Both the position numbers and the translations under genes were made by a program. 64,000 nt of DNA from Candidatus Korarchaeum sp. (GTDB taxonomy: Archaea > Korarchaeota > Korarchaeia > Korarchaeales > Korarchaeaceae). Position 1 is the first letter of the stretch, and each line of letters begins with the position of its first letter. Shown here one piece after another: positions 16,321 through 27,100 of this stretch. The stretch is from the NCBI GenBank assembly GCA_020833055.1, contig JAJHQZ010000002.1:1-64000 (forward strand). The letters run 5' to 3'. A model generated the notes under the pieces. That model searched no databases and was not told where the DNA came from. It worked only from the letters and a program-made list of their open reading frames with translations.

Positions 16321-16980
16321 ATGGCTCTATCCGCCGAAGAGAAGAGGAAGTTCCTGAGATCGCTGGACGAGGACATAGAGTTCAGATACGCTGTAGCTGG
16401 CTACCTTGGAATTTCCGAGATATTGAAGAGGCTCGATTCATTGGAGGAGAATATGTTAAAGCTTTGGGAGGAGGTAAGGTCCCTGAGAGAGGGGCAGAAT
16501 AAGCTTTGGGAGGAGGTAAAATCGCTCAGGGAGGGACAGAATAAACTGAGGGAGGAATTCGAAAAACTCAGCATGAGAGTAGAGGTCACCATGGGGAGCA
16601 TGGGGAGGAGATGGGGGGAGGATCTCGAGAGGATGGTGCTAGAGATATTCAAGGAGGCCCTGGAGAAGAGGGGGATTGAGCCCGGGAAAGTAGAGAAACT
16701 AAGATTCGTGGATAGGGATGGAAGCATAACGGGGATCAAGGGCAAGGTGGTGGATATAGATATCTCAGTGAAGGATGATAAGCTCTACTTAATTGAGGTG
16801 AAGTCAAGAGCTGAGCTAGATCATATAGATGCTCTTTATATGAAGGCGAGAGCTGCTGAGAAGTACTTGAATAGAAGTGCGGATAAGATAATCCTAGTTT
16901 CAGTCAACGTTGACAGAGAGGCTTACGATAGGGCTGAGGAACTGGGGATAGAGGTCATATGCGGGCACGTGATAGAGTAG
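16321..16980 (+). CDS. Coiled-coil PD-(D/E)XK nuclease-like protein (DUF3782 type), copy 2
   Basis: A 219-residue paralog of the preceding gene. The heads align closely: LSAEEKRKFLRSLDEDIEFR here against LSPEEKRKFLESLKKDEEFR. The ATG at 16321 is chosen over an upstream TTG (16231) because it matches the paralog start and has a TATA-like TTTTTAAAT about 27 nt before it. The coiled coil (about residues 44-83) is built from 14-residue repeats instead of the heptads of copy 1. The nuclease-like core has Asp in VVDIDISV and the E-x-K motif in IEVKSR. The two proteins may form mixed coiled-coil assemblies; function is unknown. Confidence 0.75.
   Translation: MALSAEEKRKFLRSLDEDIEFRYAVAGYLGISEILKRLDSLEENMLKLWEEVRSLREGQNKLWEEVKSLREGQNKLREEFEKLSMRVEVTMGSMGRRWGEDLERMVLEIFKEALEKRGIEPGKVEKLRFVDRDGSITGIKGKVVDIDISVKDDKLYLIEVKSRAELDHIDALYMKARAAEKYLNRSADKIILVSVNVDREAYDRAEELGIEVICGHVIE
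16459..16542 (+). repeat. Two tandem 42-bp units in the coiled coil of copy 2
   Basis: Two adjacent 42-base units (16459-16500 and 16501-16542) each encode KLWEEV(R/K)SLREGQN, followed by a partial third unit KLREEFEKL. The unit length is an exact multiple of three and of the heptad. Confidence 0.85.
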
Positions 16981-17522
16981 CCCAAAATTTGCAATTATCA
17001 GAAGCTTTAGATCTCTTTTAGGCCATTTAATTGCATGTTCCTGCCCTTAACGTGTGAGGGTCTCTCCGGGAGGGCTAAGAAATCTTGAGGTCTGTGATCA
17101 GGTTCTCTGATGAATCAATTTACTGAAATGTCAACTCAGCGAGGGATTTGAAGAGCGTTAGATCTCCGAGCTGGGCAGTACAATGCTCGCTACCGGGATT
17201 GAGGGGAAGTATTATATTCTCTCGACGCATGAGGTATCGTGGCGCTGGGAATCAGGATATTGAAGTACACTCAGCTTTCGCTGAAATTTGCAGCTAAACC
17301 TCAGGAAAGATTCAGAATGAGAATGAACTCAGACGAAACCTTTAGGCATTTTTCGAGCTTTGAGAGGGATCCCGATCTATTGAGGGAATTCCTCTGCTCC
17401 GCCCCCGGAGTCTCTACTGAGGAGTTGTATGAGGAGAGGAGACTTGATGAAAAAAGGAGCCATTGCGACTGCTGAAGTTGAGGAAGAGTAATGCTTGACT
17501 CAAGTTCGAGGAATTTATGATA
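16981..17522. other. 542-bp gap with one doubtful small reading frame
   Basis: No RNA gene or conserved protein is recognised. The only open frame worth noting is 17239-17475 on the plus strand (GTG start, 78 codons), containing LREFLCSAPGVSTEELYEER, which looks protein-like. It lacks a clear ribosome site, has an unusual Cys-rich end (HCDC), and its flanks in the other two frames also read briefly as charged peptide. It may be the remnant of a decayed gene. I do not call it a gene. Confidence 0.35.
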
Positions 17523-18059
17523 TTATTTCCCGTAGACCCCCTCCCACATCTCCTCGAACTCACTCTCATATTTACTAGCTATCTCAGGATCCCATATGAT
17601 TATTAAGTTCTCATCGTTCTTCTTATCAGCCGATTCAGTGTAATTGAAGCTACCCGTAGCCACTACCTTGCCATCCACTACAGCGAACTTATTGTGCATT
17701 AAGTAGGGATTCTTATCCAATTTTACCTCAATTCCCGCCGCTCTGAGCCTCCCATACTGGCTATAACTTGACACCTGCTCACTCTCAATTATCACTCTGA
17801 CGATTACTCCTCTCTCCTTAGCCCTTATCAGGGCATCCGCTATGCCCTCATGCGTGAATGAGTACATAGCGACGTCAACGCTCCTATTGGCTCTATCGAT
17901 TAGGGAGATCACAGCGTTACCGCATGAGTCCTCTGGGCAGAAGTAGACATCTATTTGAGGATTTATTTGAGGATTTTGAGGACAAACCCTCGGTTGATTT
18001 ACAATAACATAGGCTAGAGCTATCAAGAGTATAACGATCAGAGCCCCCGATACCCTCAT
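17523..18059 (-). CDS. Exported phospholipase D-like nuclease
   Basis: A 178-residue PLD-superfamily protein of the Nuc type with a single HKD motif, HNKFAVVDGKVVATGSFN (HxKxxxxD then GSxN). Single-motif members dimerise to form the active site and usually act as phosphodiesterases or endonucleases. The start is set at the ATG at 18059, because MRVSGALIVILLIALAYVIV is a signal peptide or membrane anchor. Upstream in-frame codons to 18185 overlap the divergent gene and look non-coding. The mature domain is thus probably outside the cell or tethered to the membrane. Two Cys (CPQN, CPEDSCG) could form a disulfide. Only about 30 bases separate it from the divergent radical SAM gene. Confidence 0.8.
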   Translation of the reverse strand: MRVSGALIVILLIALAYVIVNQPRVCPQNPQINPQIDVYFCPEDSCGNAVISLIDRANRSVDVAMYSFTHEGIADALIRAKERGVIVRVIIESEQVSSYSQYGRLRAAGIEVKLDKNPYLMHNKFAVVDGKVVATGSFNYTESADKKNDENLIIIWDPEIASKYESEFEEMWEGVYGK

Positions 18060-18089
18060 CTCCTTTTTATCCACTGGATCAATATAATC

Positions 18090-18914
18090 GTGTTGAGGGT
18101 GCTGAAGCCCTTCGATCCCTGGAGGAGTGAGCTCTGCACGTGCCCTAGGAAGTACTCCCTCCACCCCTACACCGGTTGCACGCACTCCTGCCTCTACTGC
18201 TACGCCACATCTTACGTAGGCAGGAGGATAAGCAAGCCGAAGCTTGACTTCATCAAGATGCTCAAGAAGGACATATATGAGGCCGATCCAAGGATCCCAG
18301 TCGAGCTATCGACTAGCAGCGACCCTTATACACCTGAGGAGGCTGTCATAGGGATAACTAGGGCCTCCCTGAAGCTGCTGAAATCCAGGGGCTTTAAGGT
18401 GTTGATAACGACTAAGGGTACCTCATTCAAATACGATCAGGATTTATTTGACGCTGTTATGGTCACTATAACTACTCTAGACGATGAAATCTCCTCTAAA
18501 TTAGAGCCCAATGCCCCATCCCCCTCGGAGAGGCTGGAAGCACTCTCCCAGGTGGAGAGGCGGAAGGGAGTGAGGATAGATCCGATAATACCAAAGATAA
18601 ATGATGATCTCGAGGATATAAGGGAGCTTCTTAGGGAGGCTAGGGATTGCGGTGCTGAGCATGTCGTCTTCTCGACTTACAAAGCCAAGCCGGACAACAT
18701 GAGGAGGATGCTGAACGCCTTCCCCGAGTTAGCTGAGCTCAATTTCACCGAGCGTATCGGCGGTTACAAGTACTTGGAGAGGGGCCTCAGGTACAAGTTG
18801 CTCAAGGGGGCTGTCGAGGAAGCATTGAAGCTGGGGATGACTGCTTCAGTCTGCAGGGAGGGATTCACAGATCTCATGAGGTCGAGTTCTTGTGACGGGA
18901 CCCATATGCTATGA
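18090..18914 (+). CDS. Radical SAM protein, SplB-like
   Basis: A 274-residue radical SAM enzyme of the spore photoproduct lyase-like (SplB/Rv2578c-type) group. The cluster motif CTHSCLYC is at Cys30, Cys34 and Cys37 and is preceded by YSLHPYTG, typical of this group. ELSTSSDPYTPEE and LITTKG are further conserved segments. Members outside spore formers have no established substrate; nucleic acid repair has been suggested. The GTG at 18090 is used because the N-terminus FDPWRSELC fits relatives. The 3' end overlaps the convergent carboxypeptidase gene by 6 bases. Confidence 0.85.
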   Translation: MLRVLKPFDPWRSELCTCPRKYSLHPYTGCTHSCLYCYATSYVGRRISKPKLDFIKMLKKDIYEADPRIPVELSTSSDPYTPEEAVIGITRASLKLLKSRGFKVLITTKGTSFKYDQDLFDAVMVTITTLDDEISSKLEPNAPSPSERLEALSQVERRKGVRIDPIIPKINDDLEDIRELLREARDCGAEHVVFSTYKAKPDNMRRMLNAFPELAELNFTERIGGYKYLERGLRYKLLKGAVEEALKLGMTASVCREGFTDLMRSSSCDGTHML

Positions 18915-20363
18915 GTACTTCTCATTCAGGTACCTCAGGAAGTACTCAGGATTTACGTACTCACCAGTCGTCCTCTTGAGCAGATCCTCTGGGCTGTAGA
19001 CAGAACCGTGCTTATGGATCCTCTCCCTCAGCACTTCCATCACCTCCTTAAACTTCCCCTCCTTAACTCTATCAGCTAGTTCCAGCTTGTAGTAGAGCTG
19101 AGCCGCTATCATGCTCCCTATAGCGTAAGTCGGGAAGTAGCCTATAGTCGCGTGAGCCCAGTGTATATCCTGCAAGACCCCCAAGCTATCGTTGGGCGGA
19201 GTTATCCCTATAAGCTCCTCCATCCTCTGGTTCCAAATCTCAGGAAGTTCCTCAACTTTCAGATCCCCCTCTATCATCCTCCTCTCTAACTCGAACCTCA
19301 GGCCTATGTGGAGAGGGTACTGGACTTCATCGGCCTCTACCCTTATCAGCTCCGGCTTGACCATAGTGAAGTAAGTGTATATATCCTCCTCATCGTACTT
19401 CCTGAGCTCGGGGATCGCCATGAGCATTGGATCGTAGAACCTCCTCACGAAAGCCCTCGATCTCCCGACGATGTTCTCCCAGAACCTAGATTGAGATTCG
19501 TGGAATCCTAAAGAAGCCCCTGATTGGACTGGAGTCGCCCTCAGCTCCTCGCTTATGTTCATCTCATAAGAAGCGTGGCCGAACTCGTGCACAGCCGCCA
19601 TTAGGGCTCTCCTGAAGTCCTTCCCCTCGTACCTAACGGTTATCCTGACATCGTAGAGGCCCATGTTAATCGTGAAGGGATGCGGGGATGTATCGAGCCT
19701 AGCCCTCGAAGTATCGAACCCTAAGTGGGAGAGGACGTGTTCTATGAGCCTCCTCATCATCCTCTCATCGTAACCTATCTCCTCTATCTCATGCCTCTCC
19801 GGGTACCTCTCCTTGAGCTTCTTGAATAGTGATGAGATATCCTTGAGGACCGAGAAAATCCTCTCGCACTTCTTGAGGGTCAATCCCTCCTCATATATAT
19901 CGAGTAATGCATCATAGGGATGGTCCTCGTAGCCCAAGTAATCCGCTTTCCTCCTCTGGAGCTCGACTATCTTCTCAAGGGTGGGTATGAATATCGAGAA
20001 GTCGGATTTGGCCCTCGCCTCCTTCCAATCCTGGAAGGCTTTCGCGACGGTCCTCTCCTCCTCTTCTATTAATTCCTTGGGTATCCTCGTGTAATACTTT
20101 ATCCACCTCTTCAGAACCCTTATTATCCCTTCCTCGATCTCATTCCGCGGCTTAGCGTTCTCGACTAGCCCTATGAACTCTGGATGAGTGTAGAGCCTCT
20201 GCACCTGAGTCTCCAGGTTCCCCCTGACCTCGCCCCTCTCCTCAGAGGCCAGAGGGGGCATGTAAGTCTCCATATCCCAGCTTAGCAGGGAGAGAGCGTA
20301 TCTCAAGGACCATATATCCCTGTACCTGATTAGTATCTCCTTGATATCTGCTGAGAACTCCAT
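18909..20363 (-). CDS. M32 family thermostable carboxypeptidase (Taq type)
   Basis: A 484-residue metallocarboxypeptidase of family M32. The zinc motif HEFGH (HExxH) is near residue 260 in AAVHEFGHASYE, with the third ligand Glu in the HESQSRFWEN segment. HIGLRFELE and the helical N-terminal domain match the family. It removes C-terminal amino acids from peptides in the cytosol and fits peptide use by this organism. The length is normal (about 500). The start ATG at 20363 gives MEFSADIKEIL, in line with relatives. It lies 22 bases downstream of the surface operon on the same strand but is functionally unrelated. Confidence 0.93.
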   Translation of the reverse strand: MEFSADIKEILIRYRDIWSLRYALSLLSWDMETYMPPLASEERGEVRGNLETQVQRLYTHPEFIGLVENAKPRNEIEEGIIRVLKRWIKYYTRIPKELIEEEERTVAKAFQDWKEARAKSDFSIFIPTLEKIVELQRRKADYLGYEDHPYDALLDIYEEGLTLKKCERIFSVLKDISSLFKKLKERYPERHEIEEIGYDERMMRRLIEHVLSHLGFDTSRARLDTSPHPFTINMGLYDVRITVRYEGKDFRRALMAAVHEFGHASYEMNISEELRATPVQSGASLGFHESQSRFWENIVGRSRAFVRRFYDPMLMAIPELRKYDEEDIYTYFTMVKPELIRVEADEVQYPLHIGLRFELERRMIEGDLKVEELPEIWNQRMEELIGITPPNDSLGVLQDIHWAHATIGYFPTYAIGSMIAAQLYYKLELADRVKEGKFKEVMEVLRERIHKHGSVYSPEDLLKRTTGEYVNPEYFLRYLNEKYS

Positions 20364-20384
20364 AAGTCGAGCGGAGAGTATAAA

Positions 20385-21134
20385 TTAAAATTCTATCGAG
20401 AGCTTCCCCTCCCTCCTCAACCTGTCTATCTCCTTCATCACTTCATTAGGCGTTACACCGAGCTCCCTCGAGAACTTCAGTAGATCTAGCTTAGTTTCAC
20501 CCGCTTTAAGGTAGCCAGATAGGATAGAGCCCTTCAACGCTTCCTGATCCACGACTTTCACCTTTATACGAGCTCCGGATGGGAGCTTGGGCATCATTAT
20601 TAAGTAATTCTCTATCGCTACAGCTACGGATATGACGGCCCCTATGAAGAGAGAAGTGGCCCTCAGGTCGGGCGGTATGTAGTACTGCAGGATGATCGTC
20701 ATCAGGTATGTGAAGAGGAATATCGCTGTCCCTATCAATATAGAGCTGAGGATAGCTGCTCTAACTCTCCTCCTCCCTATGATATCGAGCTGATCCATCA
20801 ATATCCTCCCGTAGATATCCTGTCCAGGTAAGCCTCCGAGGAAGATACGCCTCACTTCCTCCCTATCCCCTTTCATCAATATCCCCTCGAGTTTATCCTT
20901 ATCAATATCGACCCCTCTGGCCCTGAGGACAGTAGCTATAGCTGTCAAGCAACTATCGGCTTCCCCTCCCAAGGAATCCTTGAGAGCCCGGATGAACTCA
21001 CTGGGGTCATTGAGTAAGACTGAGGAGGGCTCGGCCCCCAGTCTCCTCATCAAGAGACCCCTTATCCTCTCATAACTCCCACTACCCAGGGATTCTAGGG
21101 CCAACCTCAATATATCCTCAACCATAAAACTCAC
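20385..21134 (-). CDS. Membrane protein with a winged-helix-like tail, last gene of the surface operon
   Basis: Not recognised as a known family. The 249-residue protein has a helical cytosolic N-terminal region (1-125), two strong transmembrane helices (about 129-151 and 160-178, AAILSSILIGTAIFLFTYLM being the first) and a C-terminal cytosolic region ending in LGVTPNEVMKEIDRLRREGK, which looks like a winged-helix or helix-turn-helix motif. Its start overlaps the stop of the 2547-residue surface protein by 4 bases, so it is cotranslated. It could be an assembly partner or a membrane-bound sensor for the surface complex; that is inference from position. Confidence 0.7.
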   Translation of the reverse strand: MSFMVEDILRLALESLGSGSYERIRGLLMRRLGAEPSSVLLNDPSEFIRALKDSLGGEADSCLTAIATVLRARGVDIDKDKLEGILMKGDREEVRRIFLGGLPGQDIYGRILMDQLDIIGRRRVRAAILSSILIGTAIFLFTYLMTIILQYYIPPDLRATSLFIGAVISVAVAIENYLIMMPKLPSGARIKVKVVDQEALKGSILSGYLKAGETKLDLLKFSRELGVTPNEVMKEIDRLRREGKLSIEF

Positions 21135-24100
21135 CTCCCATAGAGCATTTCCGAGAGGAGATCCGTATCCAGCCTGGATGCGAGGGATCTAGCCAGGAAT
21201 CTCTCTACTATCTCCGGATCGGGAGATAGAGAGAGGGCATTAGCTATCTCCTCGCTCGAGGATGGATATACGTTGAAATGTACTCTCTGAATCGCGTTGA
21301 ACAACTCAGTATCTGCCATGACTCTCAAGAGGGTTACGTCAGTCATAGCGAATCTGAACATACTGGAAGCCCTCGGAAGGAGGCCCCTAGTATATAAGGA
21401 GCTCAGTATATCGTAATCGACCACTACTTCACTCTCCCTCCTCCTGAGGAGGAAGATAGCGAGGATGAAGGGGAACCCGAGCGTCATCAGGAACGGGATC
21501 CCTGTCCTGAGCACTACTGGGCTTCCTAGAGATATATTCCCGATCTCAGTAGTAGTTTTGATTGGTGTAGTTTTGGTCGTCTCAGTCCTGACTGTTTCAG
21601 TCGCGACTTGCGTAGTAGTCATCTGAGTCGCAGTTGTCGGCGGTGCTGTGACCTCGGCCCCCCGGGGAGTCGTAGTGAGCGTCTTATTCGTAGTGAGCGT
21701 CTTAGTTGTTGGCATAGGGATTGTCGTGATCGCAGCCCCCCTCTCGCAGCACACCCTTTGAGAGAGGTGAGCGGTGGCTAAGTAATAACCTGAGGCTATC
21801 TCCTCGAGCGGGACCATCACTCCACTCACACTGGGCACTATCGTGAAGCTAGCGTTCGAATAATAGACGGGAACTCCGCTAACTGTCTCGCTGTAATAGG
21901 AGGACTCATATCCCTCTCCAGGCCTCAGAATTACATTGGGCGTCTCGCAAGCCAATATGGGTCCAGATTGCGACCTCATTATGCATATCCTAGTCAAGTT
22001 GTAGATGAGCTCCTTAGCCCCATTCCTGAACGATGCCCTGACCCTAACTGAGCTTCCATTCATCTCCTTCGTAACTTCGACGGATGCATCGCTCACCCCT
22101 CTCAACGCCCTCAACTTCCCCGAGAGAGATGTGCTAGGATAAGCGAACTCAACGGCTAGGGTATAGTTTCGACAACCGATATTACCTACTCTGAAGGTCC
22201 TGCTGACTCTTTCCCCTCTCTTCATGCTACCGATTCTCCAGATATCTCCGAAACCCCTTATCGTCACGTTATCTATATCATCCAACGCTGATACCTCTAT
22301 CGTAGTGCCGCAATTGAAGTCCGTCCCGCGTATCCTCAGCGGAACTCTGGCCTCGGATGGGGGCCCCTCGTACCTCCACCTCACGTAGCTCCCCGGAGGG
22401 AGCCATTGATAGGTTAACGGGGGGCTCAGAGGCGTGCTGGATGGAAGGGGATAATCCAAGTAGAATGTGTAGCCAGGGGCATCGATATCCAGTGCTAAAT
22501 TTGAGATAACATCGGGGGATGAGTTGTTAATCGTTAAGAATCCCCAGAGCCTGCTGACCGCATAGCTACCGTCTGGATTGAATGAGAGGGATGCGAACTC
22601 CCTTATCTCTACGCTCAAGCCCAGGGGATCTACGCCTACGTTGAAAGCATCGATCAAGTTGTAATCACCTGAGAAGGAGAGAGTCAGATAGACGTGCTTC
22701 GTCTCACCTGCATCTATCTGATCGAATGACCACCAGTAAACATCACCGCTAGAACCATAGGAATCATAATCCCCGCTCATAGAGGCTATATCCACGTTTT
22801 TCGGCTTTATCCAGTAAGCTATGATATTGTACTGCTTCAATCCGTGAGCTGTTACATTTAGGACAGCGGAGCTCCCGGATACTCTTATGGAAGCGGATAC
22901 GTTCCTCCTGCATACGACGTGGAAATCCGGGCCGAACTCGGATGTCCCATTCAGAGTGGCTGTGGCTGTTATCAGGGAACCGCAGTCAACTTGAGGGGCA
23001 GCCAAGGCTCCCTCGAACCTCCCATCGCTACCGGCGGAGAGCCTCCCGAGCCATATCCAGCCCTCACCGTACTTATCTGGGAGAGTCCCGCCTAAGGAGA
23101 GATCGTTTCCTGTCAGATTATCTCCTTTCGTCGAGTTCCTGACTAAGTAGATGTCCACGATGGAGTTCGCGAAAGTTGAGCTTGGGCCCGTTCCAATATA
23201 CCCACTCAGCTGAAGGGTGCTGCCGTAAAGGATAGCTGAGGTTATGACGGGATAATCCATCCCCTTGTTCGGCTGATTCGCTGATAGAGCTCCATCGTTG
23301 AGTGATACATCATCCCCATTCGGGTTGCCGGATATATCGAGGTCTATCCCTACCCTCGAGTTATTGAATATGCTGTTCCTCGTTATATTAGCTACGGAAG
23401 TTCCCTGAACGATTACCCCTATCTGATTCCCGTAGATCACGTTCTTCTCTATTAAAGCCTTAGTGTAGCTCGAGAGGACGCTGATACCCCACCTCGAATT
23501 ATTCACTATCGTATTGTTCAGCACTAGATTCAATCCGGAGCTCTGCTCCGGGACCCAGACGATCAACTCTACACCCGCTCCTCCATCTATCGTTGATGTG
23601 TTGCCATCATTCCTATTCCTCTCAATGAAATTGTGGATGACTTTATTACCGTTAGTCTGGAGGCTTATCCCATCCCCGATGTTATAGCCAGCTCCGCACT
23701 CCCTCACCCAGTTATCCTCTATCGTGGCATTGGCTATGTTCCCGCTGTTAACGACAATTCCGTAAAGACCCGAGATCACTATATTATGCCTTATGAAAGC
23801 TGATAAATTGCTGGAGATTGTTGAAGTCGAGTATTTGCCCACGCTTATCCCGAAGATCACCTTTAGGGAGTTCGATCCATTCGCGTATGCTCCTATGAAG
23901 TTATCCCTTATCGTATATCTGTTATTGCTCCCCCTGACGATTATAGCGTAAGGCGCGTTGTATATACTGAAGCCCTCTATCTGAGCTCTACTAGCGCTCG
24001 CATTGAATACCTCGTAGCCATTGCCATCCACCTCTATCCTAGGGGTCTCGAAGTCTGGGATCCTGTGGTTATCGAGGCCAACGTACTTACCTTCCACGAA

Positions 24101-27100
24101 TCCGTGAGCTCCTGATTGAGTCTTAGCCGTTAGGTTGACATCATCAGTCATCTGAGGAAGATTCGAGGAGAGCTTTATCCTCCATACGTCTATAAGGGAT
24201 GAGCCCAAGCTCTCCTGCAAATAATTGGGATCGCTCTTAGGTATGAGGAAGTAGCTCTTCTGCATCCCCGCTACGGCATTCGAGTTCATTATGAACTGTC
24301 TTAAGCAGCCTTGGCATGTCCTAATCCCTGGATCATCATCAGCATCCCTAGTGTTCACTATCACCTCATAGCTGAACCCGAAGTCGAGGCTCTCCCCCAT
24401 GTAATTGCTGGTAGCTATCGTAGTTATGTGCTCGCACCTATCTGGGATACGCCAGAGGGCTAAAGTATCTATGTAGTAAGTGGCATCCCCCTGAACTAAC
24501 ACTCTGTCGAAGCTATTGTAATTTGTATCAGTTCCACTCACCTGGGCAAGCAGGTTGCCATCTGTATCATAAAGCCTGAATATTATCGTGTTGTTAGTTA
24601 AGAGTATGAGCTTCCAGAAGTACCAACTCCCATCGGGAGGATTGTAATTATATGTAGATATCGCGGTCGCAGCTCCATTTGTCCTGCGGACTATCTGAAT
24701 TCTATTATTCCTGTGATCGATGATGAAACCGTAGCCATTGTAATTGCTATCGACTAGGCTGACGCTGACCCTACTCCTCACCCCTATCGGTGTGGGCCTG
24801 AAAGCATAGCCTTGGAGGATGTAGCCCCTCCCTATAGTAGCCCCTATGAGCTTGTATCCACCGTTTGGCTCGTTATTCGCATTCCTGACGAGGCTGTAGC
24901 TACCGTTGTAGAACTCAGCATTTGATTGAGCGACACTGCCTAAACGGTAATTGACCCATTCCTGCCAGACCTCGAAGTCATCCCTGAAAATCAAGCTGAG
25001 GCAGGAGTCACTTACTGTGGGATCCAGCCCTCCATATTTTGCTTTGCCAACGTAAGCGCTACCATTCCACTCGACCTGATATGTCTGCTCGGCCCAGGTC
25101 TCATCTATAGAGTGGCCCGAATTGAGCTCGGCTGTCAGGTTCTTCGAGTTAACGACCACGAAGTATCTGCCGTCTCGGATTGAGAAAGTGTAGGAGCCAT
25201 CGCTACCCGTCTTGCCCCAAGTGAATAAGGTATCATCGAGCGGGTTGAAGACATTATCTCCATTATCCTTAAAGGCATACACAAGAACATTACTCATAGG
25301 CCTATCCTCGCTGCCATAAGTAGCTAGAGGCTCCCTGTCCTCGAAAACTGTTCCTTTTACTGGCCCGAAATAGAAATATGTTTCATCTACATTGAAGAAG
25401 TCCGTGTAGTTGACTTCGAGAGGCCTCCCGGGTATGTGTATTAGCCCGGAGTAGCCTGGGTAGATTGAGGTAGAGGAATCGTTAGCTAGTACTATTACTC
25501 TCCACTTCCCGAATGGTGAGCCTTGCGAGAGCGTGTAAGCGTTAGCGTTAGTGTATATCCCATCGTTAGGAACAGCATCCCCATTCGTCCCATCATCGTA
25601 GAGTTGAGCTGTGGCCACTAGAGCACCTAGTGGATTGTATATCCTCGCTATTACGCTCGAGGGCTTCGCATCCACCTTAGCCTCCACTCTGACTGGACCA
25701 TAGAGGAGGGTACCCTTCGGGGAGGTGACATTCAGGCCGAAGCCCTCGACCATGTTGGAAGCTAGGGAGGATGTTAAATTCACGGGAGCCCACGTCAAGT
25801 TATCTATATAGGCCCAAGTCTTATAGAGATCATCAGTAAATGTGTGAACGAGGAAGTAAGCTCTCACTGTCTGACCGGCGTAAGGCGAGAGATCTAATGA
25901 AGCTGAGAGCCAGCCTGAGTCTGCAAATGGCCCATAATTATCCCCTGGATTTGGATTGTAGTTGTCCACTATAGTAGTGAGAGTACCCCCAGCAGTATCC
26001 CTGAGCTCGGCCCTGAAGTAATCGTAGTTTGCCGAGTCCCATGACTCAACTCTATACCAGAAGTAGAGCGTACCTCCATCAGCTGGCACGGTGAACTCGT
26101 AATAAGCCCAAGTATCCTCCCCAGTATCAGTATAATCCTCGCTCCCGCTCGGTGTCCTATAGCCTAGAACGAGGGAGTAGCCACCGAAAACTGGATTCCC
26201 ATCGTCTGTAATGTAGTTTGGAGTTCCGTATGGGTCGTAAACTGTGTAAGGGCCTGGGGGGCTCGCTTGTATTATCGATGATATAGTAGAGGGGTTCTTA
26301 CCGTAGGTCCAGTAATTGAGCGTACCCGAATCCAGGCCTGCATTCAGAGTATTCAGATATGGTTTTGCCCCGTTCTCAGTTATATCGAAGTATATGTAGA
26401 ATGTGGAGGGGCTCCCCAGATCTTTATGCAGGATGAACTTCACTCTTCCAATTCCGCTACCGAGCGGCACGAATTCCTGCTTAGGAACTAAGTTCCCCTG
26501 ATCATCCACCACCCTGACTGAGTTGGGATCGAATGTCCCGGTGACGTTGAGAAGCGATAATAGTTTATTGAAGTCCACATCCAACCATATCGTGTGATCC
26601 TTTCTGAGTGTGGGGAGCTGCAGGGGGACCCTGTAGTGCCAATCGTACCCCCTAGCTACGCCATCTGGATCCCACCAGGGCGGGACCCCATATAAAATGT
26701 AGTAATATCTGCTCGGGTCATCGTAGAATACCAGCTCGTTCCCCTTCTGGTACCACGCATCTATTACCCTCGTCCCATTCTCATCCTCTGCCAGAACTTC
26801 CTTCACTAAAGCCCCCTTGGGAAGCTCAACTGATACCCTAACCCACCCGCTTTTCTCCCCCAGTTCCACCAATATCTTTCCATCTGCTATCAATCTGCTC
26901 CTAACTTTTATCTCCTCAGCTTCTCCTACTTCCTCCTCCATCACGAATAGCCCGTTTTTGAGCTGGAACATCCCCTTTAAATTCTCGAAACTTTCCACCC
27001 TGTAGAATTTTACCTTCCATTTCTTCCCAGATCCCTTGGCTGAGATTTCTTTCACTATCTTCGGCTCCTTATACAGCTTAACCTCCTTTCTCATCTCCTT

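Noticed and set aside
17110-17135. Possible C/D box RNA, TGATGA followed by CTGA
   Set aside because: The gap between the boxes is only 9 bases, the C' and D boxes are not found and there is no terminal stem.
17239-17475. 78-codon plus-strand frame with LREFLCSAPGVSTEELYEER
   Set aside because: Part of it looks protein-like, but there is no ribosome site, no family and an abrupt Cys-rich end; it may be a remnant, so it is only mentioned under the gap.
18060-18185. N-terminal extension of the PLD-like protein by 42 codons
   Set aside because: It is Pro/Gly-rich, overlaps the divergent radical SAM gene, and would place the hydrophobic export signal inside the protein.
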